A DNA stretch of 64,000 bases. Origin: Gymnorhina tibicen. Taxonomy: Eukaryota; Chordata; Aves; Passeriformes; Artamidae. Numbering within the stretch: the first letter of the stretch is position 1; every line of letters starts with the position of its first letter. The notes below the pieces were generated by a model. It did not search any database and was not told where the DNA came from. It saw nothing but the letters and a program-made list of their open reading frames with translations. This document shows positions 38,231 through 50,250 of this stretch, in pieces. A program made the position numbers and the translations under genes. Location: contig VXAZ01008167.1 of the NCBI GenBank assembly GCA_013399875.1, forward strand, positions 2,260,534 through 2,324,533, in the 5' to 3' direction.

Positions 38231-40745
38231 ACCCTCTGCCTGACCCCATCTGAGGGCATGTCTTCTCCCCATTGTCAGCCCAGTGTTGGGAGGTCCCATA
38301 CTTGATACCAGCAGCTTGAGAGAAACAAGCTCTTCTCTGCTCTTCCTTTTAACTGCACACAATGTGGTATGAAAGAGATGAGAACTTGTCACTGAGGTGC
38401 AGAGCAGTAACAGCCTTTAGGTAAAGTGCAGATCCTGGCACCCCTATTGCTCCTACTTTGTACCTTTGTGTCCAAGCCCCATCTGTGCTCCATCACTGTG
38501 GTACCTGGGCCCACAAAAAAAGTGCTTTTACTCATACAAAAGGCTAAAGAACCCTCACAGCTCATGAGTAATGTTCTCCATTCCCTCTCCCAGAGAAATC
38601 AGTAATAAGCTGGAAAATTTGCACCAAATTCCTACTTACATCATTAATGTTAGAGGCTGGGAATGACTCTGTTTGTGGCAAGCAGAAAAACTGAGGGAAG
38701 GAAGCAGCAAAAAATAATTGGTAGACGAATGATTTTAAGGAAATAAATAAGTGGTTAAAAGTAATTCCATGGTCAAGAAACAACTTTCTCCAGGAATTCT
38801 ACTGGAGATGATATGTAAAAGATAAACCAGACAAACAGGTGAAAAAAAAAAAAGAAATTACCCACACCCATATATATATTCACTTCTTTGTTAAAACCCC
38901 TAATGCAAAAAGGGTGCTCCCATCTCCCACTGAACTTTAGGGTTCCTTGTCATATTTCATAAAACAACATCTGTCACCCCAAATTATAATGGAGATGAAT
39001 TACTTGCTTTAAGATGCTCAGTACTCCTGACTCCCACAGGCAGCCCTCTGCAACTGCCTGAAAAACCCATAATTAGTAGCCATACACCATGGATGGAAAA
39101 AATCCATGCCAAATATTACTAGAATGCAGTAACATTATTTCCAAAGGATTTTGAGATGCATCCAGAGAGATGGAGACCTGGCTAATTTCTTTTACTTTGC
39201 TTTTGGCAGAAGGAAGTGGAGAAAAGGGGTTAGACTGAAACTGCCAAGCAGCAGAAGAAAATGATAAATCTACCATGTAGAAGTTGGACACAGCAGGTCA
39301 CTCAGTACAGGGCATGTGGGGAAACCATTTGGGTCCCCTCCTTACCACTTCACAATGCCAGAAAACTCAGTTGCTATGTAAGTTATTGTTCCCCCTTTGA
39401 CTTCAGTGGCATCGTGCCAGTTTGTAGCAGCTGAGGATGTGACACAACAGTTTTCACTCCCAGTGAACACTGACAAAGTTATGCAAAAATACAAGAACAT
39501 AAGAGTTTGAGGTCTAACATCCTACTGAGATAATGCCACTGATGGCCCTGGTATTTACATGAGACTATAAAATAGGTTTTTTAATCTTTTCTTGTCCTGA
39601 CCTTGGGTTTAAGGTATTACAAGGGTGGGTGATAAACAACCATATAAATTCTTACAGCCAACAAGCAAAGGATCATCCCTGCCATACTGCTTCTGAGCTT
39701 GAGTATTATCTCAGGCAATTGAAAGTTTAAAGGGAAAAAAAGTCAGCTGCAGCAAAACCGCCGGCTGTGAGAGCAGCGTGTGTCCTCATGTCCATATGGC
39801 TGCAGCATGCCAGGAGGGGAAATGCCTGAAGCCACTGACACCAGCCCACTAGGGGCCAATTCTCCTGGCACAGCACTGAATTAACAGGAAAGAAACGTGT
39901 CCTGCACAGCTCAGCACTCTTACCTTCACAAATGGGAAACCCTCACCTGGAGAGAGAGGATAATGCTGCAGGACTTGTGTGGAAGAGCTCCCTTAACACA
40001 ATGCAGGTGGGAGGATTTACCAACCCCCATCTGTCCCAGGCTCCACAGTCGTTGCTCCAAAGCTGAGGTGCTCTTGCAGTGATGCTCCAGGAGATGCTCT
40101 TTCTTTGCTGAGGCAGACACCCTTGCAAACAAGAAGTTGAACGCAGCAGACCTAGCTGAACCTTGCCATTAAACCACTTCAGGAATTGAGTGATAATGAC
40201 CTTATGCCTAACAGCCTGCAAGTGAACACACTCTTCCAAATATCCACAATTTTTAATCTTTCCATTGGAAGCAAAGGCAATGGTAAATATAGCAAATGTT
40301 CTGGAACAGTGACAGGTGAGGACATAGGCACAGGCCAGACAACTCAGTTGTCCTGCCCCTACTGTCCCACCAGTCTGACCTGCTTCTCGCAGCCTCACAG
40401 CATCAGGGGAATATTCCTGTTGCAGCAATAAAGTTAACTGGATCTCGGAGAAGTTTAGTGCAATAGGCAAGACAACATTCAAAATTCCAAGGGAAATAAA
40501 AGCTGTGAGCCCTGCCTTTCCACTGTCAATATAAAGGGCATTTCAGTTGTAAAGACTCTGCATTTTATTTCTGCTGCATCCTCGTAAGGCTGCAAAGCAA
40601 TCCTAAGAAAACCATAAAACCCAATACACAAAATTCAGCATCGATTGTGTTTTCACATGTTGGCAACATCAAAGGTCTTGCCCTGACCTGGAAGAGGGCA
40701 GGAAGCTTTGACTTTCTGTCTATGCACTTCATTTGAAGCAAACAT

Positions 40746-40780
40746 TATGTATACACACACATATATATATACAAACACAC
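40746..40780. repeat. (CA)n/(TA)n microsatellite
   Basis: TATGTATACACACACATATATATATAC then AAACACAC; a short interrupted alternating tract. Confidence 0.85.
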
Positions 40781-40849
40781 AGACTACTTATGCAAAAGGA
40801 AACCTCTAATAGTTTGTCTTACCAAACATCCCCAGTGGCTTTTATTACA

Positions 40850-41240
40850 GCACTGCAAGTTTCCTAATGTTTTATGTCCGCAGATCCTAAAGGGAACTAT
40901 TAAAGGGCCGACGTGTGATTCAGCATCCATTTGTGGATGAAGAATGCTAATGGCCGGCACTGCCGCGGCAGGGGGGCTGCAGGTCCTGAGTGATCTCCAG
41001 ACAATCAGGAGGCAGTTCAAAACATTGCTGCAGGGATGTTAATCCCAGCTCAAGCTGCAGTAAAAGCTCCCTGTGCCATTTTGCAATGCGGCAAATGTTC
41101 TCCCTCCTTAGAGCAGCAATTTCGTCTCCTCTCTTTGAGTAGAAGAATGTAGTAAGGTTTTGTCTTACTATGTTTAACGCCAGTGCCAAGGTTATTTCCT
41201 CCTCCAAAATCTCTCAGACACAACCAAAATACTTGCCAGA
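40850..41240. promoter_or_regulatory. Candidate conserved noncoding element / enhancer
   Basis: About 400 bases without recognisable repeats, with several CpGs (GGGCCGACG, GGCCGGCACTGCCGCGGC, AATGCGGC, TTTCGTC, AACGCC) that an unselected AT-rich desert would normally have lost. It also has clean motif-like words such as AATGCTAATGGCC and GGGATGTTAATCCC, the latter a near-palindromic HNF1/OTX-like site. Conservation is inferred, not shown. Confidence 0.4.
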
Positions 41241-42254
41241 TGTCTAAGGGAGCCACTGACTTAACAGAGTCAATACGCAGAAAAAGATCTGCCATTTAAA
41301 AAGAATATTTAATTTCCTTAGAACTTCTTTCTCCCCACCACTGCCTCCCAATAAACAACTGTCAGCTATGTGATATCTCAGCTGGAAAGAAACCATAAAG
41401 ATGGTACAAAACTGCTGGGCATGGGAGTTTTCTGTGCAGAACTACAACACCAAGGGGCAGCAAGATGAAGGATCCAGTGGTCCAAGGGACAGCTTGATCA
41501 TGGGTTTTTATCTCAGAGTTACAAATGATTGCCTCCAATCCAGAGTTTGAATCCTCAGCCAGCAGATGTTTATTTAACTCATGGCATGATCTTGGCAGGG
41601 AGTCTAACGTTTTCAGAAGATAACTGCAGTTAATAGCACAGATCTACTTAAGCACTTCAGTCAGGACAGAATGACCCAGTCTTGTCTTCTGATCTGATTT
41701 ATGAAATGATGGCATCAACTAGAATAAAGCAACTGGCTGCTATAGTGTTGATTACATGATGTTCCTGCAGTGCTCAAACACATGGTTTTAGGGAGAGGCA
41801 GAAGGAGAGCTAAAGAAGCTGCAGTGACAGGGGGGTCACGACTTCCTCAAGGACCCCAGCTTGGCATGTTAGCATCCAAAGAAATAACAGTTGGACACAT
41901 TTTTTCCCACAGGGCAAAATTTGGGCTTGGAAACCTGCATAATCCCCCTAAAAGAGAGTCTGAAGACATAAAGAAATAACTAAAAGGGGAGATACAGTTG
42001 TTATTTCCAGTCCCTACTTCATTCTAATTCTCCTTACCTACTGTCCACTCTCTCCAGAGAGGACATCACCCCCACAGGGCTCAGCACATCAACACCACAC
42101 TGACCATCAATAAGCAGAGTTGGCTCCTTACTGCAACCCCTCCATGGTCACCTGCAGGCCAGCTTCAGAGAAGTCACCTCATCATGTCCCCCACAGCCTC
42201 TGAGATCTCCCTCCCACAGGATGCACTAGTCCAATCCCCAAGTGTCTGCTAAAC

Positions 42255-42345
42255 CAGTGGTCTGCAGCCTGTAAGGTGTGGACCAACCAGTGCTGGGCTG
42301 GAACTGGCCTGTGGAATGGGAAATTGGCCTGTGAAATGCTTCAAG
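42255..42345. mobile_element. Possible eroded hAT-type DNA transposon end
   Basis: CAGTGGTCTGCAGCCTGTAAGGTGTGGACC followed by a GGCTGGAACTGGCCTGTGGAATGGG repeat-like section resembles the CAGTGGTTCTCAACCTGTGG termini of hAT/Charlie elements. No matching second terminus or 8-bp duplication was seen. Confidence 0.25.
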
Positions 42346-42789
42346 GAAAGAAAACAATCCAAAAAAGGAATTCTCACTTATCAGCAGGACTTCAACAATG
42401 TCTGTGGAGAACACTGGTGACTGGTCAACTGTCAGGCAAAGATCATGATTAGTATTTTGTCATCATTTTTCCTCATTTAAGAAGTTTGTATTTGCAACTT
42501 TGACAAGATTGCAGTTCTGGGGATTTCACTGGTGCAAAACAAACTGGCCTGCAGGTTTTTCTTAATAGAGCTCTATGGTCCAATCACTTAACACCACCAA
42601 TACACAAACTTCAGGCTATCCAGTCCTTGCTGCTTCCAGTGTAGAAAAAAAGAAAATGGAAAATGTCAGGCTATATTTGCACCAGAGTTTTGTGACTTCC
42701 TTGTCTTGCAGACACTTTACAACCCAAGGGTGTGTGCCATGAGTTTATAACTGTACCTGTGCTGATTCAAGTGCTGCCCTTCAGAAAAT

Positions 42790-42908
42790 GGCAGCAATAA
42801 ACCCATCACAGTAAAGAATTTCTTCTGAATATCTAATCTAAACCTATTCTCTTTCAGTTTAAAGCCATTCCACCTTGTTTTATCACTACATGCCTTTGTA
42901 GATTGATC
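42790..42908 (-). mobile_element. CR1 fragment, internal 3' UTR portion, minus orientation
   Basis: GTAAAGAATTTCTTCTGAATATCTAATCTAAACC followed by CTCTTTCAGTTTAAAGCCATTCC and TATCACTACATGCCTTTGTA is the reverse complement of a well-known CR1 3' UTR block. Neither the tail octamers nor the ORF2 part are retained, so this is an old fragment. Confidence 0.88.
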
Positions 42909-43539
42909 TGACACACCTGACCACAGCCCCTTGATTTTCCCACAGTCACAAGTAGAGAGAGATACCTGAAGGTACCAGGGCGTGCTCCAGCCTTGGCCAG
43001 GCTGCCTCCTCCCTTCACACCTCTCTGCAGCCCACTGATGCCAGGGGAAAAAGTCCCATCAATTTCAAGATGTAACATCAGCCCTTTGGTCTGCAACAGC
43101 CAAGCAGCGAGACAGAAGGACTAGGAATGAATCCCCTCCTTCCAGCACACGATTTTGCAGAGCATTCCCTCACAGGTGGCTTTCGAAAAAACCCCAACCA
43201 ACCAAACCAAAAAAAAATTTATCATTCTTACTGGATTTTCTTGGAAGAATCAGTTTATTATTTTTAAGTGTTTGGATGAATTTGAAGGCCACAACCATCA
43301 GGAAATTATCTAAATGAAGTTCTGAAAAATGAGGATGGTGTCACGTCATCCACCGTCTACCAGTGAAAAAGACAGAGGCGGAAAAATAGTTTTCACAGCA
43401 GTCAAAATAACACCCTAAAATGAGAATGACCTTTATGTGTTCTTGCTGCTGAATCTTCAGGTTTTGTATCATGAAAGGCCACGTGACAAGATCCCTGCAC
43501 AACATGCCAGGCATTTCCAGCAAACCGTACTGACCGCAG

Positions 43540-44060
43540 CATCATTAATTTAATCTTCCACTACCCGACTCTTCTCCTGACTGAAAAATCAATGCTAATA
43601 AGGAGCTTTGGGAAAAGACTCTGTTGATGCCTCATCTTGTATGGACTAATTTTAACCTGCTATCTAATGACTAAGTGGCTTTAAAGAACCTATAAACCCA
43701 ACAAAGAGATTTTTAAATGTCTCTTTCCCAAACGGTTCTCTCTGCTGATGAAGACATCTAAATGCATGAGGATGGGTTTATGTGCTACCTCAGCCACTCT
43801 GTCAGGAGTGCTGGGGGTGGAGGCCAAAGCTTCGTACTTCAACTGCAGCAGCCCCACGCTCGCGTGCAGGAAAGCACCAGCAATGAATCCAACAAAGAGC
43901 AATTCCACATCGTCAGAGACAGTAATAGGATCTGAATCAGCTGCTGCTGAAGGAGAAGAGTGTGGGGCTCTTTGCTCATTCGGATAAATTGCTGCCAGAG
44001 CAATAACCAAAGCCTGAAGAACAAGTGTGATCTTAAGCGATGGTTAGGAAGGGATAAAAC
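43540..44060. promoter_or_regulatory. Candidate conserved noncoding element with open frames on both strands
   Basis: This repeat-free block of about 500 bases includes GCATCATTAATTTAATC, GCTAATAAGGAGC, AACTGCAGCAGCCCC and CGCTCGCGTGCAGG. A 106-codon frame on the minus strand (43690-44010) and a 79-codon frame on the plus strand (43748-43987) overlap. I recognise neither product, and two overlapping frames in opposite directions suggest few stops from composition rather than coding. A conserved regulatory element is the simpler reading. Confidence 0.3.
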
Positions 44061-44754
44061 CACGACCCCATGGTGAAGCCTCAGCTTCACTCCTGAGCAC
44101 CCTCTCCAGAGCTGACCTGAGATGTGCCTCTCTTTACCTTAAAGACTTTGTGGAGGCGGCCCTACTGTAAATCATGCCACCTGGGGACCACTAAATTGTG
44201 AATTAGGAGAGTGTCTTTTCTGAAAAACTTCCTTTTATGACCAGTCTGTCCTTCCAGTTCATTTTTCTCTTCCATTCCATGTTGTATCCCAATATGTAAC
44301 CAATAATCACATTGATCTGATCACCAGAACAGCTGCTGTCCTATTTCTTACCCCTTTCTACAGCTCCTAGCACTGTGAGTGCTCAATCTTTAAATCAAAG
44401 GTCCTGAGATAGCTTCATGTGCACTCAAATACAAATAAACACACCAGTATTTTTAGTAGATTTTCAGGAATATGCTTTGTTTTTTGAAGATCCACCTATC
44501 AACATTGGAAAGTGCCTATGAATTTTTCTTCCAAATGCAAAGCTTCCTCCATACTGAACAGAATATTTACTGAATGCTCACTAAACTTCCAAAGGAAGTT
44601 TAAATTTGTTTTCTTCTCTATTCAGCAGCTTTGACCACGGAGGTAGATACAGGAAAGGATGTATCCAAGATTAAATATTGACTCAGCCTGAGCAAAAGCT
44701 GCCTCCCTTTTACAAGAGAGACTGAGAGATTCTTGACTGCCAGTTTCACAATTC

Positions 44755-44900
44755 CCTCCTGAACACAGTAATACATTTATAATAATGCCTGCTATTAATG
44801 CAAATGAGGGGGAAAAAAAAGCCCTGCAGGATATAGCAGAGTATTTACCCCAGCTAAATATCACTGTCTTATCACTGATAGGAGTAGGAAAGGAAACTAA
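44755..44900. promoter_or_regulatory. Candidate regulatory block with octamer motif
   Basis: An AT-rich but non-simple block carrying AATAATGCCTGCTATTAATG and the perfect POU octamer ATGCAAAT (44798-44805). No repeat or gene was recognised. Confidence 0.25.
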
Positions 44901-46482
44901 ACTCCACTACATCAAACCAGCTTTTAACACTGAGATCCATCCTGATAATATCACGGTAGATAGTTTATCAGCAGGATCTCATCCATCACTAACTCTACAC
45001 AGGGAGTCTGTGATGAGGTATCATCCCACCAGAGCCCTGTTTCATTCCCCACTGCCTTGCTTTCATCCCAGTATCAGCATGCCAGGCACAGACACCAGTC
45101 CAGCCCCCATGGGGCTAATCCCAGAGGGACCAAGGTGTCTCGGAAGAGCTCTGTGCTCCAGCGAGCTGCCAGCTGCAGTGAACCACCGTCACTTCAAACC
45201 TTGAGGCTGGAATGAGGCTGCTCTCACCTCTACACAGAGCCCCAGCCTGTGGCTCACAGGAAAATCAGACATGGCTGTGGGCTGTTCTGCACCCCATTTC
45301 AGCACAGGGATGGTATTTGGTAATTGACTGGAGACACATCCCCAGGCACATGGGTGTGTGCAGCCCACTGTGCATCTCCATGAAGCTGAACTCTCTCTGA
45401 GTCTGCTTCCCCTCTGCTATGTCACCCACCAGGGCCACATCTGCCTCCATACTGGCACAACTTACCTACCTCAGATGGCACAGGTTCCACAGCACGCTGT
45501 GCCCAGGCTTTCCAAAATCCCATGTGCCCAAGCAGCTCCGTGCCTGGGTCACCAGTGGTCCCCTTGTCTACTCTCTGCGGGGCAATACTCGCAGCTCTGC
45601 CCTCAAGCACCGCCCTCAGCACATGAGAAAGATGAGGAGGGGGCTGGTCCAGCCAAGGTCTTGGACCCCAGCACCTGAGGTGGCTCTGAGCCAGCAGCAC
45701 ACCACAGCTCCCATCAGAAAGGGCCAGCTCTGGGCAACATACTTTGGGATTGCCACCAACACAGAGTTATCAGGATGGAAAACAATCCCAAAATGTGGTG
45801 GTGGTGGTGTTCTTTTTTGCTCCTGCAACAGAATGTTACATGAAATGGAAAAACTATATAGAGAAAAAGTTTATTGTTTTCCAGTAACTTCCACAAACTC
45901 TTACCATTCTTTATTTGGTCATTCTACAGCTCTCACCCATCCTTAGATTATCACGCAGAAGGAAAATGGGATGAAACTGAAAGATAACAAAGCCCTGGCA
46001 AGACTCCAACCACGATTAGACATTCTGATGAGTAACGAGCATGACCAGAGTTATAGCAGTAAATATTTAATGTTATTTTTGAAATGAAGTCTCAGGAAAG
46101 ATGTAAACTCTCATGATTTGAGAGGAATTAGCTAACCTCTAATTACAGAGGGAAGGGGAGGAATGGAAACTTTTCTGAGATAAGGGATAACCTAACTGCT
46201 TGTTGCAGGGTTTCTTGGAACACCCATGGTCTGCCCCGCTCTGGTCATTGTCAAAATCCTAGGCTAGAATGCCTGCAGGTCTGAGGGCACTTAGTAGCTC
46301 CTAAATTCCTAGAAAAGCAATTGTAACTTATACTTTGCTTGCTACAAACATTTGCTTTTCTACAGTAATTATAGAAATATATTATTATCTAAACCCAGAT
46401 GTTTTGTTACAGGCAAAACATTACCATAGCTACCTTTTTTTCCTCCCAGGAACTGCAATTAATAGCTTGTCCATTGTGGGTT

Positions 46483-46530
46483 TTATATATGCGCATTTAT
46501 ATATATACACACACATAAATATACAAATTA
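46483..46530. repeat. (TA)n/(CA)n microsatellite
   Basis: TTATATATGCGCATTTATATATATACACACACATAAATATAC; short and interrupted. Confidence 0.8.
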
Positions 46531-47254
46531 GTTGCTGCAAACTATATTAAAGTGGTTTTTTAGCATATAAGAAAGGTAGAATGAGAAAACAGCTTCCCAT
46601 TGCAGGAGACCCAAGCCTTAACACTTTTACAGGTCGACTGTATAATGCAATAAGGGAAGACTGTAGGACTCATTGATATACAATACGATCTATTCAATTC
46701 TCTGAAACTTTAATTATTAATGTGCAGTCTGCTTTATTCTCTTTCCTCCATACAGTGTTGGATCCACTTACTGTTCTGGGGGTTTTTTTCCCCCAACTCA
46801 TTTTCACCAGCCATTTTGTAACAGCCAAAGCAAGAGCTCTCCAACCTTGACTGGGTCCCTCAATACAAATGACTCACGACATTACATCACTGTGTGCCCA
46901 GGCTACAGCCCCTTCTGCTTACAGTCTGCCAAGGCAGGAACGTGGGGAGTGCTTTATTGTGGAAGCAGGTGGGTTTTGGTGCTATACAGAGGAGGGCCAA
47001 AAGATATTCCTTATAGCTGTCAAGGTTGATCATGGTCCTCAGATCCACAACCTCAACACAGGATGGTTTCACTCCTGCCCAAACGTGTGCCCTTTTGCTG
47101 TAGCAGGTCACCAGAGGAATTTGATGGTAAACCACAAACTTCTGTCTACACCACCCAGTGATTTCTTGGGTATTATAGGCTCAAGCCCACCAATATTACC
47201 TAAACCACCCCCCCCACCTCTGGAGAAGGTGCAAGCTGAGGAATGCCACAGATA

Positions 47255-47414
47255 TACAGAGAGGTGGCCAGAGAGCTTGTGAACTCCTCACCCCTGGAGG
47301 TGTTTAAGACCAAGCTGAACAGGGCTCTGTTCAACAGAGCAACCTGGTCTAGTAGAAAGACAGGGGGGTTGAACCAGGTCCCTTGCAACCCAAGCAATTC
47401 TATGATTCTGTGAT
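47255..47414 (+). mobile_element. CR1 3'-end fragment
   Basis: The stretch from CCTGGAGGTGTTTAAGACCAAG through AGCAACCTGGTCTAGTAG to GGTCCCTTGCAACCCAAGCA is the CR1 3' UTR. It ends with ATTCTATGATTCTGTGAT, the typical octamer tail. It is a heavily 5'-truncated copy. Confidence 0.92.
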
Positions 47415-48714
47415 AAAGCAGCACACAGGGCAGGCGCCAGAACAGATGTGCTGGAGCAGCCAGTGCTGGTCCAGTGACACACGGCAGCATTTTGGACTAG
47501 TGAGAGCCCCAACGTGCTGCAGGCTGTGCCAGATTTACAGCCACTGTCTCACCAAAGGTGAGTGTGTTCTTTCTGCAAGAAGGAGGTACAGAAATACCTG
47601 AGCTGTGCAGGTCAGGCAGCACCAATACAGAGAGCAGGGAGCCTCAGCAGAGATGCCCAGTCAAACGTGCCTGTTGGGGCTCCTTATGGGCCTTGCTGAG
47701 CCCTGGCTGAACTGGAGGAGAAGAGGAGCAGACAGGTTTCTTTAGGATCTGCTAAGCCCACGGAGCTGATCAAAGCATGGCAAGCAAAGCACTCCAGGCA
47801 GTGCCACGACCAACAGGCATGGGGTACAGTGGCAGCACTGACATACACTGACAATGCCACCATGGTGTGCCACTGTCTCCACAGCAGTGGTGCCAGCCAG
47901 CTGGGGCTGGGCACACCCCCTCATGAGCTGGAATGCTGGGAGCAATGGCCTGACTTTGGTACAGACCATGCAACACAACACACTCCCCTTGCAGCACTTA
48001 CACAGGCTGAGCCAGCCTAATGAGCTTCTCTGGTGGCTGCATTCAGTCAGCAAAATAAAAATGTGAGAGGAGGGTGATTCCTGTAGGACTTGGCAAATCT
48101 AGCAACAGCAGTCCTGGGCAGCCCATTTGGTGTTGCTGTTCCCTGTGCAAGACTCCCTGTGAAAAATTCACGTTATTTTTGTGCATTTTCCTGAAAAATT
48201 CCTCTTCTGTGAGATGGCACCTAATGGTCAACAGCACTAATAGACACTGAGGGGGTGAGAAGCAGCATTTGCTCTGCATCCTGATTGGTTTTGATCTTCC
48301 AGTGATGCTACTAAAGAGTTACAAGCCCTTCCTTTTAATTTGGCCCAAATCCAAATCTCGTGCTTGAAACCTGAGGTTCAGCAAGCACTGACGTTTGACT
48401 GCTGAGAAATGGGCATTTCTGGCAACAAGCTGTTGATTAGAAGAGGTGACAGAACTGCTGAGTGGCCAAATCACTCCTGAAGAAGAAATACAGTTCCATT
48501 AGCATCCCCAGAAACTCATGCAATGTAAATTTGTCTGCTTTCCCCATTTGCAGCCTACACCGTGCCTATCAGCATATCCGTTATCCTTGCACAAAAATCT
48601 CCTTAAAAAGGGTGTCTCGAATCTCATCAGTGACTTGGTCACACAGACATTCTTTGAGGTCCAGAGCCCTGCTCCCTGATGCTCAGGCATTGCATGGTTT
48701 ATAAAAGCATCAGG

Positions 48715-48965
48715 CTGTGTCTGAAGTGGGGCTCAGGGTGTCTGCTGTCCCTGCCACTCCTCGGTGCATCCCCAAAACCCAGCCCCGCGCTTGGACCCAG
48801 CAGCCCTCCTCCATCTCCAACGCCTTGCTGAGGAGGAAGCGGCGCAGACTGACCAAATTCCGATCCCCTTACACAGCCCCTCCGAGTCACTCTCTGGACG
48901 TCTCAGCACAGCCTTGGCCGCTTGCTCAGGCCCGAAAATGCAGTGAAGATTCAGAGAGCTAGACT
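48715..48965. other. Locally GC- and CpG-rich patch
   Basis: CCTCGGTGCATCCCC, CCAGCCCCGCGCTTGG, GGAAGCGGCGCAGAC and CTCCGAGTC put at least ten CpGs into 250 bases. Plus-strand frames of 81 and 60 codons cross it, but I recognise no product. It could be a small CpG island of an unannotated noncoding transcript or a methylation-protected regulatory site. Confidence 0.3.
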
Positions 48966-49829
48966 CTTCCTTTACAGGAGAAATTGAGTGTGGGATATTC
49001 TCAGCCTCAGGCTAATCACACCCCAGAAATTTCCCTGCATTGGATGTAGTCTCAGGCTGCAGCTGTTGTTGTTGACATTATTTAAAACACAAAACAAAAC
49101 AAAAACACCAAACAGTTTTGGGGAATAAGAATACAGCGAAAGCCCCAGCCCAGGGCTGGGAGGGAGATGTAGCAGGCTAAAGAAATCCCTGCAGTGCCCA
49201 GTATCAGCTCCTCCCTTACCTGCAGCAAAGGTTTAATTGTAACCTTACAGTGCTGACAAGAGCAGCACAGAAGGTGATGAGAGAGAGGTACATACACAGA
49301 TGCACAGAGCACTTCATAGTAATAGCTTGAAATGCTGATCTAGGGTCAGACCACAGAAATTTCCCATGGTCTGATCTCCAGCTTCCCTAGACTCCAGAAG
49401 GAATCTATCCCCAGAGCAGATGGGGTGGGCTTGGTCTCCCTTCGGATCTTTCTTTTAAGGGTTTCCAGATCCAAGCCCCAGATGAGCCATCCCTGTGCTG
49501 GGGAGGTGTTTGGGGCTGCAGAGACCAGAGCTCAGACCTGAAGGGTAAATATGAGCCCAAAGCATGGGAGGGGCCGTGAGCTGGCCAAGTATAGAGCAAC
49601 ATTCGGCTGGAGGGAAGCAGCTGATGAACTGTGAACAGCATCATTCCCAAAGCCTCACTGACAAGAGACAGCTCTCCCTGCTACAGGTGAAGAGGGACAG
49701 ACACTGAAGATGTTGCTGCCTTCGAGACTGAATGTCCTTCAGCTAAGCAACTGACCGAAATCCTCCTGCTCTGCTTCCCAAGAAAGAGCTTCCCATGACA
49801 AGGACCTAAACAGAGCCTTCTATAGCAAA

Positions 49830-50250
49830 ACCCACACTAAAAACTAATTAAAATGTTTAATTAGCTTTTGATTAACAGCATATTTCAAAATCCTTTAGAG
49901 ACTTGGAGATCAGCAGAGGCACAACTTTGGAGTCCGGGACCGTTCTGTTTCGAAACGCGTTCCCTCCTTGAGAGCAGATGCACAATTACGTTCCCGCTTC
50001 AATTGCTCCTCATTTGCAGAGCCAGAGCATGAAGCAAGTTGTGTTAATGTGTCAAAATGGGGAGAGAAATAAAGAGAGCAATGGATCACTGAGTCTTTGA
50101 AGGGAAAAGTAATATTGCAGTAATTTATAGGCGGGAGAATTTGCGGGTGGGACAGTCGCTCTCAAAGAACGGTGGCGCTCAGCCAGTAAATACGGCTTGT
50201 TTGAGAAGAGCATCACTGCCATCTTCAGGACGGCTGCTTTCTCTTTCCCA
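49830..50250. promoter_or_regulatory. Candidate conserved noncoding element
   Basis: The left part holds clustered homeodomain cores: TAATTA at 49845-49850 and 49858-49863, and GATTAAC near 49870. The middle and right parts keep several CpGs (GGGACCGTTC, TTTCGAAACGCGTTCC, TTACGTTCCCGC, AGTCGCTC, AACGGTGGCGC). This combination stands out from the CpG-poor surroundings. No repeat was recognised. Confidence 0.38.

Larger units (their letters stand above)
29776..42789. other. Intergenic, mostly unique sequence
   Basis: Contains the regulatory candidates at 30.7 and 40.9 kb, the inverted-repeat cluster at 38.15 kb, a microsatellite at 40.75 kb and a doubtful hAT end at 42.26 kb. Open frames of 179-183 codons (32.8-33.4, 36.1-36.7 and 39.9-40.5 kb) show no known domain and are interleaved with frames on the other strand, so I do not call them genes. 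Confidence 0.65.
42909..47254. other. Intergenic, mostly unique sequence
   Basis: Contains regulatory candidates at 43.5-44.1 and 44.8 kb and a microsatellite at 46.5 kb. The 45.2-45.9 kb section is relatively GC-rich, with a chance 175-codon frame of no recognised family. Confidence 0.65.

Noticed and set aside
39943..40482. 179-codon minus-strand open frame
   Set aside because: No known motif or domain, low-complexity-free but random-looking composition, no splice or promoter support.
45419..45946. 175-codon plus-strand open frame
   Set aside because: Stops are scarce because of local GC content; overlapping frames in other phases, no domain.
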